Made by a program: the position numbers and the translations under genes. From Roseateles sp. (lineage in GTDB: Bacteria; Pseudomonadota; Gammaproteobacteria; Burkholderiales; Burkholderiaceae): DNA of 60,009 nt. Below, one piece after another: positions 51,599-60,009 of the stretch. The notes beneath the pieces were generated by a model. It did not search any database and was not told the origin of the DNA. It worked only from the letters and a program-made list of their open reading frames with translations. Each line of letters starts with the position of its first letter. Within the stretch, counting starts at the first letter, position 1. The stretch lies in the NCBI GenBank assembly GCA_019232985.1, contig JAFAMW010000066.1:1-60009 (forward strand), in the 5' to 3' direction.

Positions 51599-52285
51599 CT
51601 AGGGCACGAGCCGGTACCCGACCGCCGTCTCCGTGATCAGGTGCCGCGGCCGCGCGGGCTCGGCCTCGAGCTTGTTGCGCAGATTGCCCATGTACACGCG
51701 CAGGTAGTGGCTGTCCTCGGCGTGCGTGGGGCCCCAGACGGTCTTGAGCAGCTGGCGGTGGGTGAGCACCTTGCCGGCGTTCGCGATCAGCTCGGTGAGC
51801 AGGCGGTACTCGGTCGGGGTCAGGTGCACGGACGCGCCCGCGCGCGTGACGAGGCGCGCGGCGAGGTCGACTTCGACGTCGCCGAACGCGAAGCGGCTCG
51901 CGCCGGGCGCGGCGCTCTGGCGGCGGCGCTGGGCCACGCGCACGCGCGCCATCAGCTCGCCGACGCCGAAGGGCTTGCTCAGGAAATCGTCGGCGCCCGC
52001 GTCGAGCGCGGCGATCTTGTCGGCCTCGTCGGTGCGCGCCGACAGCACGATCACGGGCACCTGCGACCACGCGCGCAGGTCGCGCAGGTAGTCGTCGACG
52101 CCGTCGCCGTCGGGCAGGCCGAGGTCGAGGATGATCAGCTCGGGCCGGCGCGTGCCCGCGTCGACGAGGCCCTGGCGCAGCGTGCCGGCCTCGTGCACCT
52201 GCCAGCCTTCGGCCTCGAGCGCGAGACGCACGAAGCGGCGGATGCTCGGCTCGTCTTCGACGATCAGGGCGACGGGTTCACTCAT
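51599..52285 (-). CDS. kdpE: Response regulator KdpE
   Basis: The protein has 228 residues. The receiver has ALIVEDEPSIRRFVRLALEA, phospho-Asp in LIILDLGLPDGDG and LSARTDEADKIAALDAGADD then FLSKPFGVGELMARVRVA. The OmpR-type winged helix ends with VWGPTHAEDSHYLRVYMGNL and the KdpE-typical TETAVGYRL. It activates kdp on potassium limitation after phosphorylation by KdpD. It overlaps kdpD by 8 bases. Confidence 0.96.
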   Translation of the reverse strand: MSEPVALIVEDEPSIRRFVRLALEAEGWQVHEAGTLRQGLVDAGTRRPELIILDLGLPDGDGVDDYLRDLRAWSQVPVIVLSARTDEADKIAALDAGADDFLSKPFGVGELMARVRVAQRRRQSAAPGASRFAFGDVEVDLAARLVTRAGASVHLTPTEYRLLTELIANAGKVLTHRQLLKTVWGPTHAEDSHYLRVYMGNLRNKLEAEPARPRHLITETAVGYRLVP

Positions 52286-55031
52286 GGACAGGGGTCTCCA
52301 CGTTGTCTTCGGCCTCGGCGACGGCCGGCGGGTCGCCGAGCGGCAGGTGGATCACGAAGCGCGCGCCGGGCTCGCCGGTGAGCGACGCCTCGGCGGCGAT
52401 GCGCCCGCCATGGGCCTCGACGATCGCACGGCAGATCGCGAGGCCGAGGCCGACGCCGGGGGTGCTCGACTCGCGCTCGCCGCGCGTGAACTTGTCGAAC
52501 AGCGCCTCGGCGCGACCCGGCGGCAGGCCCGGGCCATTGTCGACGACGCGCAGCGCGAACTCGCCGTCCTCGACGGCGGCCGAGATCCGGATCAGGCTGC
52601 CCGGCGGCGCGTACTTCGCGGCGTTCTCGAGCAGGTTGCCGAGCACGCGCTCCATCAGCGTCGCGTCGAGCTGCAGCAGCGGCAGGCCCGGCGGCAGCTC
52701 GAGCTCGACGCGGTGGCCGGCGAGCAGCGCCGTGAGGCCGCGCAGGCTCGTCTCGACGATCTCCTCGATCGGCTGCCACTGCAGGTTCAGCTTGACCGTG
52801 CCGCTTTGCAGGCGCGCCATGTCGAGCAGGTTGTTGACCATCGCGGCGATGCGCTGGGCCTGCTCGCAGAGCTTGCGGCTGAGCTCGCCGGCCTCGGGCG
52901 CGAGCGGCATCGCCGCGAGCGTCTGGGCGAGGCCGTAGACGACCGCGAGCGGCGTGCGCAGGTCGTGCGACAGCGCCGACAGCAGCGAGTTGCGCAGGCG
53001 CTCGGACTCGATGTGCACGAGCGCCTGCTGGGCGACCTCGACGTAGTGCACGCGCTCGAGCGCCTGGCCGACGATGCGGCCGTAGGTGTCGAGCTGGGCG
53101 CGCGCCTCGGGCGCGAGCACGGTCTCGCGCGAGCGCGGCTTCAAGGCGAGCACGCCGCGCACGCGCATCGGCGCGACGAGCGGCAGGTAGAACCAGGCGC
53201 TGCCGGGCAGGGTGTCGGTCGCCAGGCCGGCCGCGCGCTCGTGGTCGAAGGCCCAGCGCGCGGTGCCCATGTCGGGCGCGTCGGCGCTCGACGCGCCGGC
53301 GCTGCCCTCGAGCGCCTGCGCCGCTTGCGGTGAGGGTTCGAGCCGGTCGTTCAGGTCGAGCGTGAAGATCAGCGCCTGGCCGTGGATCGCGCGCGCGAGC
53401 GTGCTCTCGGCGACCTGCTGGACCTGCTCGGTCTGCAGCGCGCCGGCGAGGTCGCTCGTGAGCTCGAACAGCGCGCGCGAGCGCGCCTCGCGCTCGGCCG
53501 CGACCTGGGCCTGCCAGCGCAGGCCGGCCGTGAGCTGGCCCGTGATCAGGCCGACCGCGAGCATCACGCCGAAGGTCAGCAGGTACTGCACGTCCGAGAC
53601 CGCGAAGCTCAGCTTCGGCGGCACGAAGAAGAAGTCGAAAAGGCCGACGCTCAGGAAGCTCGCGAGCACGGCCGGGCCGCGGCCGAGCCGCAGCGCCACG
53701 CCGAGCACGACGAGCAGGTAGAGCATCACGATGTTCGCCTGCGCGATATGCCATTGCAGCGGCCAGCACAGCGCGGTCATGACGCCGCAGGCAAGCGCCG
53801 CGAGCGCGAGCCGGCGCGCCTCGCGCGGCAGCTCGGTCGCGGGCTCGACCGTCTGCGCCGCTCCCGGTCGCGGCGCTGTCGTCGCCGCGACCTGGACCAG
53901 GTCGAGCTCGGGCGCGGCCTTGGCGAGGCGCGCGGCGATCGCGCCGCTGCCCGCGACCCAGGCCTGGACGCGGTCGCGCAGGCCGGGCAGCGACTCGCGG
54001 CCGATCACGACGCGCGCGAGGTTGTGCTCGCGCGCGTGCGCGGCGAGCGCGGCGGCGACGTCGTCTTGCTGGAGCACGGCGGTCTCGGCGCCGAGCTCGT
54101 GGGCGAGGCGCACGACGCGCAGGATGCGCTCGCGCGCGGCGTCGGGCAGGCGCATCAGGCGCGGCGTCTCGACGTAGACGGCCTGCCAGCTCACGCCGAG
54201 CTGCTGGGCCAGGCGCGCGGCGCCGCGCACGACGCTCTCGGCGTCCGGCGCAGGGCCGACCGCGCACAGCAGCGCGGCCTCGGTCTGCCAGACCGCGGCG
54301 ACGCGCTCGACCGCGCGCCAGGCCTGCACGTCGCCCTCGACGCGGTCGGCCGTGCGGCGCAGCGCGAGCTCGCGCAGGGCCATCAGATTGCCCTTGCGGA
54401 AGAAGTTGCTCGCGGCGCGCTCGGCCTTGTCGCCCATATAGACCTTGCCGGCCTTGAGGCGCGTGAGCAGCTCGTCGGCGGGCGTATCGACCATCACGAT
54501 CTCGGACGCCGCGTCGAAGAAGGTGTCGGGCAGGGTCTCCTGCACGCGCACGCCCGTGATCGAGCCGATCACGTCGTTGAGGCTCTCGAGGTGCTGGACG
54601 TTGAGCGTCGTGTAGACGTCGATGCCCTTGGCGAGCAGCTCCTCGACGTCCTGCCAGCGCTTCGGGTGGCGCGAGCCCGGCACGTTGCTGTGGGCGAGCT
54701 CGTCGACGAGGATCAACGCGGGCGCGCGCGCGAGCGCGGCGTCGAGGTCGAACTCCTGCAGCGGCTTGCCGCGGTAGTCGATCGTGCGCAGCGGCAGCAC
54801 GGGCAGCCCTTCGGCGAGCGCCTGGGTCTCGGCGCGGCCATGCGTGACGATCACGCCGGCGACGACGTCGACGCCGTCGCCCTTGAGCTTGCGTGCGGCG
54901 GCGAGCATCGCGTAGGTCTTGCCGACACCGGCCGAGGAGCCGAAGTAGATGCGCAGCCGGCCGCGCGCGGCCGTCGCGTCTTCCTCGCGCAGGCGCGCGA
55001 GCAGGGCGTCGGGGTCGGGGCGGTCGGTCAC
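52278..55031 (-). CDS. kdpD: Sensor histidine kinase KdpD
   Basis: The protein has 917 residues from a GTG. The N-terminal KdpD domain has the Walker-like RIYFGSSAGVGKTYAMLAAA, VTHGRAETQALAEGLP and LVDELAHSNVPGSRHPKRWQ. A universal-stress-like domain follows (about 240-370), then four helices (WPLQWHIAQANIVMLYLLVV and on), a GAF-like region, HisKA with SALSHDLRTPLAVVYGLAQT and the ATPase with NLLENAAKYAPPG and GVGLGLAICRAIVEAHG. It senses low K+ or turgor. Confidence 0.97.
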   Translation of the reverse strand: MTDRPDPDALLARLREEDATAARGRLRIYFGSSAGVGKTYAMLAAARKLKGDGVDVVAGVIVTHGRAETQALAEGLPVLPLRTIDYRGKPLQEFDLDAALARAPALILVDELAHSNVPGSRHPKRWQDVEELLAKGIDVYTTLNVQHLESLNDVIGSITGVRVQETLPDTFFDAASEIVMVDTPADELLTRLKAGKVYMGDKAERAASNFFRKGNLMALRELALRRTADRVEGDVQAWRAVERVAAVWQTEAALLCAVGPAPDAESVVRGAARLAQQLGVSWQAVYVETPRLMRLPDAARERILRVVRLAHELGAETAVLQQDDVAAALAAHAREHNLARVVIGRESLPGLRDRVQAWVAGSGAIAARLAKAAPELDLVQVAATTAPRPGAAQTVEPATELPREARRLALAALACGVMTALCWPLQWHIAQANIVMLYLLVVLGVALRLGRGPAVLASFLSVGLFDFFFVPPKLSFAVSDVQYLLTFGVMLAVGLITGQLTAGLRWQAQVAAEREARSRALFELTSDLAGALQTEQVQQVAESTLARAIHGQALIFTLDLNDRLEPSPQAAQALEGSAGASSADAPDMGTARWAFDHERAAGLATDTLPGSAWFYLPLVAPMRVRGVLALKPRSRETVLAPEARAQLDTYGRIVGQALERVHYVEVAQQALVHIESERLRNSLLSALSHDLRTPLAVVYGLAQTLAAMPLAPEAGELSRKLCEQAQRIAAMVNNLLDMARLQSGTVKLNLQWQPIEEIVETSLRGLTALLAGHRVELELPPGLPLLQLDATLMERVLGNLLENAAKYAPPGSLIRISAAVEDGEFALRVVDNGPGLPPGRAEALFDKFTRGERESSTPGVGLGLAICRAIVEAHGGRIAAEASLTGEPGARFVIHLPLGDPPAVAEAEDNVETPVHE

Positions 55032-55062
55032 GGCCTGCCCATTGTCGGCGACGCCACGGGTT

Positions 55063-55647
55063 TCAGCGCTTGATCGCGTCGAGCGCGAGGTTGAGCTCGA
55101 GCACGTTCACGCGCGGCTCGCCGAACAGGCCGAGGTCGCGGCCCGCCGTGTGCTGGCGGATCAGCTGCTCGACCTGACTGACCGGCAGGCCGCGCACGCG
55201 CGCGACGCGCGGCGCCTGGTAGGCGGCCGCGGCCGGTGAGATCTCGGGGTCGAGGCCGCTGGCCGACGCGGTCACGAGGTCGACCGGCACCGGCGCGGTA
55301 TTGCCCGGGTCGGCCGCGCGCAGCGCCGCGACGCGGCCCTTGACCGCGTCGACGAGCGCCGGGTTGGTCGGGCCGAGGTTGGAGCCGCTCGAGTTCGCGG
55401 CGTTGTCGGGCATCGGGCCGGTCGCCGACGGACGGCCCCAGAAATGGCCGGGGTCGGCGAAGTTCTGGCCGATCAGGGTCGAGCCGACGAGGCGGCCGTC
55501 GCGCTCGATCAGCGAGCCCGCGGCCTCGTGCGGGAACATTGCCTTCGCGACGCCGGTCACCGCGAACGGGTAGGCGATGCCGGTGATCGCGCTGAGCGCG
55601 ACGAACAGGCCGATCGCGGGGCGGAGCAGGGGGGTCTTGGTAGCCAT
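55063..55647 (-). CDS. kdpC: Potassium-transporting ATPase subunit KdpC
   Basis: The protein has 194 residues with one N-terminal helix ([20 protein letters not shown]). [60 protein letters not shown] and [14 protein letters not shown] are present. All are standard KdpC segments. KdpC supports the KdpA-KdpB assembly. It lies 31 bases upstream of kdpD and 21 downstream of kdpB. Confidence 0.97.
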   Translation of the reverse strand: MATKTPLLRPAIGLFVALSAITGIAYPFAVTGVAKAMFPHEAAGSLIERDGRLVGSTLIGQNFADPGHFWGRPSATGPMPDNAANSSGSNLGPTNPALVDAVKGRVAALRAADPGNTAPVPVDLVTASASGLDPEISPAAAAYQAPRVARVRGLPVSQVEQLIRQHTAGRDLGLFGEPRVNVLELNLALDAIKR

Positions 55648-55668
55648 GATGATTGCCTTCCTGGGCGT

Positions 55669-57762
55669 TCAGGCGAGATGGAGCGCGGCGAGCAGCAGGT
55701 CGATCGCCTTGATGCCGACGAAGGGCACGAGGATGCCGCCGAAGCCGTAGATCCAGAGGTTGCGGCGCAGCAGCGCTGCTGCGCCGATCGCGCGGTAGCG
55801 CACGCCCTTCAGCGCGAGCGGGATCAGCGCGATGATGATCAGCGCGTTGAAGATCACGGCCGACAGGATCGCCGAGGCCGGGCTCGCGAGCCGCATCACG
55901 TTGAGCGCCGCGAGCTGCGGGTACACGCCGATGAACATCGCCGGGATGATCGCGAAGTACTTGGCGACGTCGTTCGCGATCGAGAACGTCGTCAGCGCGC
56001 CGCGCGTCATCAGCAGCTGCTTGCCGGTCTCGACGACCTCGAGCAGCTTGGTCGGGTTCGAATCGAGGTCGACCATGTTGCCGGCCTCCTTCGCGGCCTG
56101 CGTGCCGGTGTTCATCGCGACGGCGACGTCGGCCTGGGCGAGCGCGGGCGCGTCGTTCGTGCCGTCGCCGGTCATCGCGACGAGGCGGCCCTCGCCCTGG
56201 TAGTCGCGGATCATCTTGAGCTTGGCCTCGGGCGTGGCTTCGGCGAGGAAGTCGTCGACGCCGGCCTCGGCCGCGATCGCCGCGGCGGTCAGGCGGTTGT
56301 CGCCCGTGATCATCACGGTCTTGATGCCCATGCGGCGCAGCTCGGCGAAGCGCTCCTTGATGCCGCCCTTGACGATGTCCTTGAGCTCGACGACGCCGAG
56401 CACGCGGGTGCCGTCGGCGACCACCAGGGGCGTGCTGCCGCGGCGCGCGACCTCTTCGGCCGCCTGCGTGACCGCGAACGGGAACTGGCCGCCCTGCGAC
56501 TCGACCCACGCGCGCACCGCGTTCGCGGCGCCCTTGCGGATGCTGCGCGTGGGCTTCTCGGCGTCGCCGAAGTCGACGCCGCTCATGCGCGTCTGCGCCG
56601 TGAACGCGACGAAATGGGCCTGCAGCTCGCCGACCGCGCGCTCGCGCAGGTTGAAGCGCTGCTTGGCGAGCACGACGATCGAGCGGCCCTCGGGCGTCTC
56701 GTCGGCGAGCGAGGCGAGCTGGGCCGCGTCGGCGAGCTGGGGTTCGCCGACGCCGGGCGCGGGCATGAACTCGCTGGCCTGGCGGTTGCCGAGCGTGATC
56801 GTGCCGGTCTTGTCGAGCAGCAGCACGTCGACGTCGCCGGCGGCCTCGACGGCGCGGCCCGAGGTCGCGATCACGTTGGCCTGCATCATGCGGCTCATGC
56901 CGGCCACGCCGATCGCCGAGAGCAGGCCGCCGATCGTCGTCGGGATCAGGCACACGAGCAGCGCGACGAGCGCCGTGATCGAGACCACGGTGCCCGAGCC
57001 CGCGGCGCCGACGCTGAAGATCGAGTAGGGCAGCAGCGTCGCCGTGACGCCGAGGAACACGAGCGTCAGCGCGATCAGCAGGATCGTCAGCGCGATCTCG
57101 TTGGGCGTCTTCTGGCGCTTCGCGCCCTCGACCATCGCGATCATGCGGTCGAGGAAGGACTCGCCCGGGTTCACGTCGACGCGCACGACGAGCCAGTCCG
57201 ACAGCACGCGCGTGCCGCCCGTGACGGCCGAGAAGTCGCCGCCCGACTCGCGGATCACGGGCGCCGATTCGCCGGTGATCGCGCTTTCGTCGACCGAGGC
57301 CACGCCTTCGATCACGGTGCCGTCGAGCGGCACCATGTCGCCGGTCTCGATGAGCACGACGTCGCCCTTGCGCAATTCGTCGGACGGCTGCGGGTGCCAT
57401 TGCGAGCCGTAGTTCGGCTCGTGGAGCTTCTTCGCCCAGGTGCGCGCGCGCAGGCCGCGCAGCGAGGCCGCCTGGGCCTTGGAGCGGCCTTCGGCGAGCG
57501 CCTCGGCGAAGTTCGCGAACAGCACGGTGAACCACAGCCACAGCGAGGTCGCGAGCACGAAGCCGCGGCCCTCGGCGCCGACCAGGGTCGCGTCCTTGAA
57601 GCTCAGCAGCCAGATCGCGCTCGTCAGGATGCTGCCGACGTAGACGACGAACATCACCGGGTTGCGCAGCTGCACGGCCGGGCTCAGCTTCGCGAAGGAC
57701 TGCGCGAGCGCGGGCTTGAGCAGCACCGGGTCGAAAAGAGAGAGGGATTGCTTGGTGCTCAT
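55669..57762 (-). CDS. kdpB: Potassium-transporting P-type ATPase subunit KdpB
   Basis: The protein has 697 residues from ATG 57762. It has the phosphorylation site in [20 protein letters not shown], the TGES actuator loop ([15 protein letters not shown]), the nucleotide-binding part with [53 protein letters not shown] and [20 protein letters not shown]. It hydrolyses ATP to drive K+ import through KdpA. The family's usual short N-terminal region ([20 protein letters not shown]) is intact. Confidence 0.98.
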   Translation of the reverse strand: MSTKQSLSLFDPVLLKPALAQSFAKLSPAVQLRNPVMFVVYVGSILTSAIWLLSFKDATLVGAEGRGFVLATSLWLWFTVLFANFAEALAEGRSKAQAASLRGLRARTWAKKLHEPNYGSQWHPQPSDELRKGDVVLIETGDMVPLDGTVIEGVASVDESAITGESAPVIRESGGDFSAVTGGTRVLSDWLVVRVDVNPGESFLDRMIAMVEGAKRQKTPNEIALTILLIALTLVFLGVTATLLPYSIFSVGAAGSGTVVSITALVALLVCLIPTTIGGLLSAIGVAGMSRMMQANVIATSGRAVEAAGDVDVLLLDKTGTITLGNRQASEFMPAPGVGEPQLADAAQLASLADETPEGRSIVVLAKQRFNLRERAVGELQAHFVAFTAQTRMSGVDFGDAEKPTRSIRKGAANAVRAWVESQGGQFPFAVTQAAEEVARRGSTPLVVADGTRVLGVVELKDIVKGGIKERFAELRRMGIKTVMITGDNRLTAAAIAAEAGVDDFLAEATPEAKLKMIRDYQGEGRLVAMTGDGTNDAPALAQADVAVAMNTGTQAAKEAGNMVDLDSNPTKLLEVVETGKQLLMTRGALTTFSIANDVAKYFAIIPAMFIGVYPQLAALNVMRLASPASAILSAVIFNALIIIALIPLALKGVRYRAIGAAALLRRNLWIYGFGGILVPFVGIKAIDLLLAALHLA

Positions 57763-57764
57763 GA

Positions 57765-59564
57765 TCACTTCCAGAGCTGCAGGTGCTCGACGACGGGCCC
57801 CAGGGCCAGCGCCGGCACATAGTTGAGAAGGCCGACGAGCAGGACGACGCCGATCAGCAGCACGATGAACAGCGGGCCATGGGTGGGCAGCGTGCCGTTG
57901 CCGGCCGGGATGCGCTGCTTCGCGCTCAGGCTGCCGGCCATCGCGAGCACGGGCACGATCACGCCGAAGCGGCCGATCCACATCACGATCGCGAGCAGGG
58001 TGTTCCAGAACGGCGTGTTCGCCGACAGGCCGGCGAACGCCGAGCCGTTGTTGTTCGCGGCCGAGGTCAGCGCGTAGAGGATCTCGGAGAAGCCGTGCGC
58101 GGCCGGGTTCGCGATGCCGGCGACGCCCAGCGGCGCGAGCACGGCGACGGCGGCGCCCGCGAGCACGGCGAGCGGCGTGACGAGGATCGCGACGGCGATC
58201 ATCTTCATCTCGAACGGCGCGATCTTCTTGCCGATGTACTCGGGCGTGCGGCCGATCATCAGGCCCGCGATGAACACGGCGAGCAGCGCGAACACGAGCA
58301 TGCCGTAGAGCCCCGAGCCGACGCCGCCGAAGACGACCTCGCCGAGCTGCATCATGACCATCGGCACCATGCCGCCGAGCGGCGTGAACGAGTCGTGCAT
58401 GGCGTTGACGGCGCCGCAGGACGCGGCCGTCGTGACCACGGCGAACAGCGCCGAGTCGTTGATGCCGAAGCGCGTTTCCTTGCCTTCCATATTGCCGCCC
58501 GGCTGCGCGGCCGAGACCTGCTGGTCGACGCCGAGCGGGGTCAGCAGGGGGTTGCCGGCCTGCTCGGCCGGCGTGCACACGAGCACGCCCGCGACGAACA
58601 GCGCCGTCATCGCGGCGATCACGGCGATGCCCTGGCGCGCGTCGCCGACCATGCGGCCGAAGGTGAAGCACAGCGCCGCGGGGATCACGAAGATCGCGAG
58701 CATCTGCACCCAGTTCGCGAGCGGGGTCGGGTTTTCGTAGGGATGGGCCGAGTTCGCGTTGAAGAAGCCGCCGCCGTTGGTGCCGAGCCTCTTGATCGCT
58801 TCCTGCGAAGCGACCGGGCCCATCGCGATCTGCTGCTGCTGAGTCTTCGCGGCCTCGGTCACGGGCTGGCCCTTGGCGTCGAGCACCGGCTGGCCGTTCG
58901 CGTCGGTCTTGGGGTTCTGGTAGTCGGTGACCTCGAGCGTCGTCGCGGTCCGGTAGGCGTCGAAGTTCTGGATCACGCCCTGGCCGACGAAGAAGATCGC
59001 GACGACGAAGGACAGCGGCAGCAGCACCCACAGCGTCATGCGCGTGATGTCGGTCCAGAAGTTGCCGATGTCGGCCTTCAGGCGCGACGCGAACGCGCGG
59101 ATCAGCGCGACGGCGACGACGATGCCGGTCGCGGCCGACAGGAAGTTCTGCACCGTCAGCGCGAGCATCTGCACGAGATAGCTCATCGTCGACTCGCCGC
59201 CGTAGGACTGCCAGTTCGTGTTCGTCACGAAGCTGATCGCGGTGTTCACGGCGAGGTCGGGCGTGACGGCCGCCATGGCCTGCGGGTTCAGCGGCAGCAG
59301 GCCCTGCAGGCGCTGCAGCGCATAGACCGCGACGACGCCGACGAAGTTGAACACGAGCAGCGCGATCGCGTACTGCTTCCAGCCCATGCCGACGCCGGCG
59401 TCGACGCCGACGAGGCGCAGCAGGCCGCGCTCGACGGCGAGCATCCAGCGCGGCAGCTGGCCCGTCGCGACGCGCGCGAGCCACTTCGACAGGGGCCACG
59501 CGAGCGCGAACAGGACGACGAGATAAAGGCCCAGATGGGCCCAGGCGTTGCCACTCATCATCAT
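57765..59564 (-). CDS. kdpA: Potassium-transporting ATPase subunit KdpA
   Basis: The protein has 599 residues with about ten helices. Selectivity-filter segments are [60 protein letters not shown] and [20 protein letters not shown]. Start codons ATG-ATG-ATG are adjacent at 59564, 59561 and 59558; GAGGAG upstream fits the first. KdpA is the K+-binding channel-like subunit. It ends 2 bases before kdpB. Confidence 0.98.
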   Translation of the reverse strand: MMMSGNAWAHLGLYLVVLFALAWPLSKWLARVATGQLPRWMLAVERGLLRLVGVDAGVGMGWKQYAIALLVFNFVGVVAVYALQRLQGLLPLNPQAMAAVTPDLAVNTAISFVTNTNWQSYGGESTMSYLVQMLALTVQNFLSAATGIVVAVALIRAFASRLKADIGNFWTDITRMTLWVLLPLSFVVAIFFVGQGVIQNFDAYRTATTLEVTDYQNPKTDANGQPVLDAKGQPVTEAAKTQQQQIAMGPVASQEAIKRLGTNGGGFFNANSAHPYENPTPLANWVQMLAIFVIPAALCFTFGRMVGDARQGIAVIAAMTALFVAGVLVCTPAEQAGNPLLTPLGVDQQVSAAQPGGNMEGKETRFGINDSALFAVVTTAASCGAVNAMHDSFTPLGGMVPMVMMQLGEVVFGGVGSGLYGMLVFALLAVFIAGLMIGRTPEYIGKKIAPFEMKMIAVAILVTPLAVLAGAAVAVLAPLGVAGIANPAAHGFSEILYALTSAANNNGSAFAGLSANTPFWNTLLAIVMWIGRFGVIVPVLAMAGSLSAKQRIPAGNGTLPTHGPLFIVLLIGVVLLVGLLNYVPALALGPVVEHLQLWK

Positions 59565-59566
59565 GA

Positions 59567-59656
59567 TCACAGCTCCTCGGCGCGCCACAGCGCGTAGACC
59601 AGGTAGACGACGAGCGCGGCCGCGGCGAGCGCGCAGGCCCAGTAAAGCAGCGTCAT
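59567..59656 (-). CDS. kdpF: KdpF small membrane subunit
   Basis: This is a 29-residue single-helix protein: [20 protein letters not shown] followed by YALWRAEEL. Size, single helix, the [13 protein letters not shown] end and position 2 bases before kdpA are those of KdpF, which stabilises the KdpABC complex. Its ATG overlaps the stop of the small gene before it. Confidence 0.88.
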   Translation of the reverse strand: MTLLYWACALAAAALVVYLVYALWRAEEL

Positions 59657-59748
59657 TGCTTCTTCTCCTCGAGGCGCGCGCAGGCCAGGGTCAGGCCCAG
59701 CAGCAGCGTGAACAGCAGGGCCGCGAGGCCCAGATAGACGGCGTCCAT
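59653..59748 (-). CDS. Extra 31-residue membrane protein at the head of the kdp operon
   Basis: The frame [20 protein letters not shown] continues [11 protein letters not shown]. It is one hydrophobic helix with a charged C-terminal end. Its TGA overlaps the kdpF ATG, and its last codons (GAGGAGAAG) provide the kdpF ribosome-binding site, so the two are coupled. I do not know a named family. It could be a second KdpF-like subunit. Confidence 0.65.
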   Translation of the reverse strand: MDAVYLGLAALLFTLLLGLTLACARLEEKKQ

Positions 59749-59830
59749 GAATCGATCCCGCAAGGGTTGGTGACGGATGCCGTCAGTGTCGAAATCCGCG
59801 CATCAACTTGTCATCGAGACCAGTCAAGGC

Positions 59831-59850
59831 GGTATCAAGATTCCGTAAAG
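59831..59850 (-). promoter_or_regulatory. Possible KdpE-binding region upstream of the kdp operon
   Basis: On the minus strand the segment reads CTTTACGGAATCTTGATACC. It contains CTTTAC and CTTGATAC half-sites, a loose direct repeat in an AT-richer patch about 83 bases before the first small ORF. E. coli KdpE also binds a T-rich direct repeat. The assignment is by place and rough resemblance only. A TTGACT on the same strand at 59827-59822 could be a -35. Confidence 0.3.
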
Positions 59851-59902
59851 ACGCGCATGACGACCGGCAGGGGCGGGGTGGGTCGATAGAATCCGGGACT
59901 CG

Positions 59903-60009
59903 ATGTCCAAGCCGTCCAGCCTCACCCCGCAACGCCTGGCCCTGCGCCGTCCGCTCGTGACGGTGCTGCTGGTGTTCGTGCTGATGCAGTGGGTCAGCCT
60001 GATGCACGG
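59903..60009 (+). CDS. N-terminal fragment of an unidentified membrane or secreted protein (runs off the right edge)
   Basis: Only 35 codons are visible: MSKPSSLTPQRLALRRPLVT, then a hydrophobic helix (VLLVFVLMQWVSLMH). The helix may be a signal sequence or first membrane span. The gene diverges from the kdp operon with 154 bases between starts. The short stretch does not allow a family to be named. Confidence 0.5.
   Translation, partial: MSKPSSLTPQRLALRRPLVTVLLVFVLMQWVSLMH

Noticed and set aside
57765..59499. A fused KdpA-KdpB reading frame
   Set aside because: The upstream part of the long frame containing kdpB lies out of phase over kdpA; KdpB has its own ATG at 57762, and kdpA is read in another frame.

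Overview
The window is about 60 kb of very GC-rich bacterial chromosome. It fits a betaproteobacterium of the order Burkholderiales. The support is the high GC content with strong G/C at third codon positions, the dnaX-ybaB-recR and gloB-methyltransferase-rnhA arrangements, a urea ABC transporter (urtABCDE), a kdpFABCDE operon, and a GC-rich intergenic repeat near 36.7 kb of a kind I remember from Comamonadaceae-like genomes. No rRNA, tRNA, prophage, insertion sequence or CRISPR array was seen.

Layout. (1) 0-5 kb: the start of a 5-oxoproline-transporter-type gene (DUF969) faces a GntR/FadR-type regulator across two FadR-type operator sites. Then follow a BrnT/BrnA toxin-antitoxin pair with a palindromic promoter, small enzymes, a membrane-protein gene broken by a one-base frameshift, and a secreted HEXXH protein. 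(2) 4.8-22.5 kb: nitrogen scavenging. Urease structural genes ureA-hupE/ureJ-ureB-ureC run leftward. They diverge from a very unusual fused protein (NCS1-type permease, cysteine cluster and histidine kinase) and its LuxR-type response regulator. The urea transporter urtABCDE lies further right. In between are an esterase, a phosphatase, two methyltransferases and a second toxin-antitoxin pair. (3) 22.6-31.5 kb: accessory DNA. It holds a TlpA-like thioredoxin, a transglutaminase-like protein, a SLATT-like two-helix membrane protein with a proline-rich leader ORF, and a secreted Cys-rich protein interrupted by an in-frame TGA beside a secreted thioredoxin-like protein. Two related AqpS-type channels flank the latter. 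An arsenic/chromate operon (arsR-arsC-aqpS-chrA-DMT exporter with a His-rich tail) follows. A 4.5S SRP RNA gene sits on the minus strand at about 31.4 kb. (4) 31.5-43 kb: core genes (ppk2, a PurM-like gene, dnaX, ybaB, recR, mltD, gloB, rnhA, dcd) and small membrane proteins. (5) 43-51.6 kb: a secreted M20 carboxypeptidase, a serine hydrolase, then a tightly packed operon of a two-component system with GtrA, a GT2 glycosyltransferase, an ArnT-like GT-C transferase and a ChbG/HpnK-like deacetylase. This looks like a regulated cell-envelope glycolipid modification set. (6) 51.6-59.8 kb: the kdp potassium-uptake operon running leftward, with kdpF and an extra 31-residue membrane protein in front of it.

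How the parts may work together. The permease-kinase and LuxR regulator sit between urease and urt, so the simplest inference is that they sense a nitrogenous solute and control urea uptake and hydrolysis. Two inverted repeats are candidate operators, one in the ureA/kinase divergent promoter and one upstream of urtA; their sequences differ. The accessory urease genes ureD, E, F and G are not in this window. Functions are assigned from recognisable motifs and remembered families. No database search was run.
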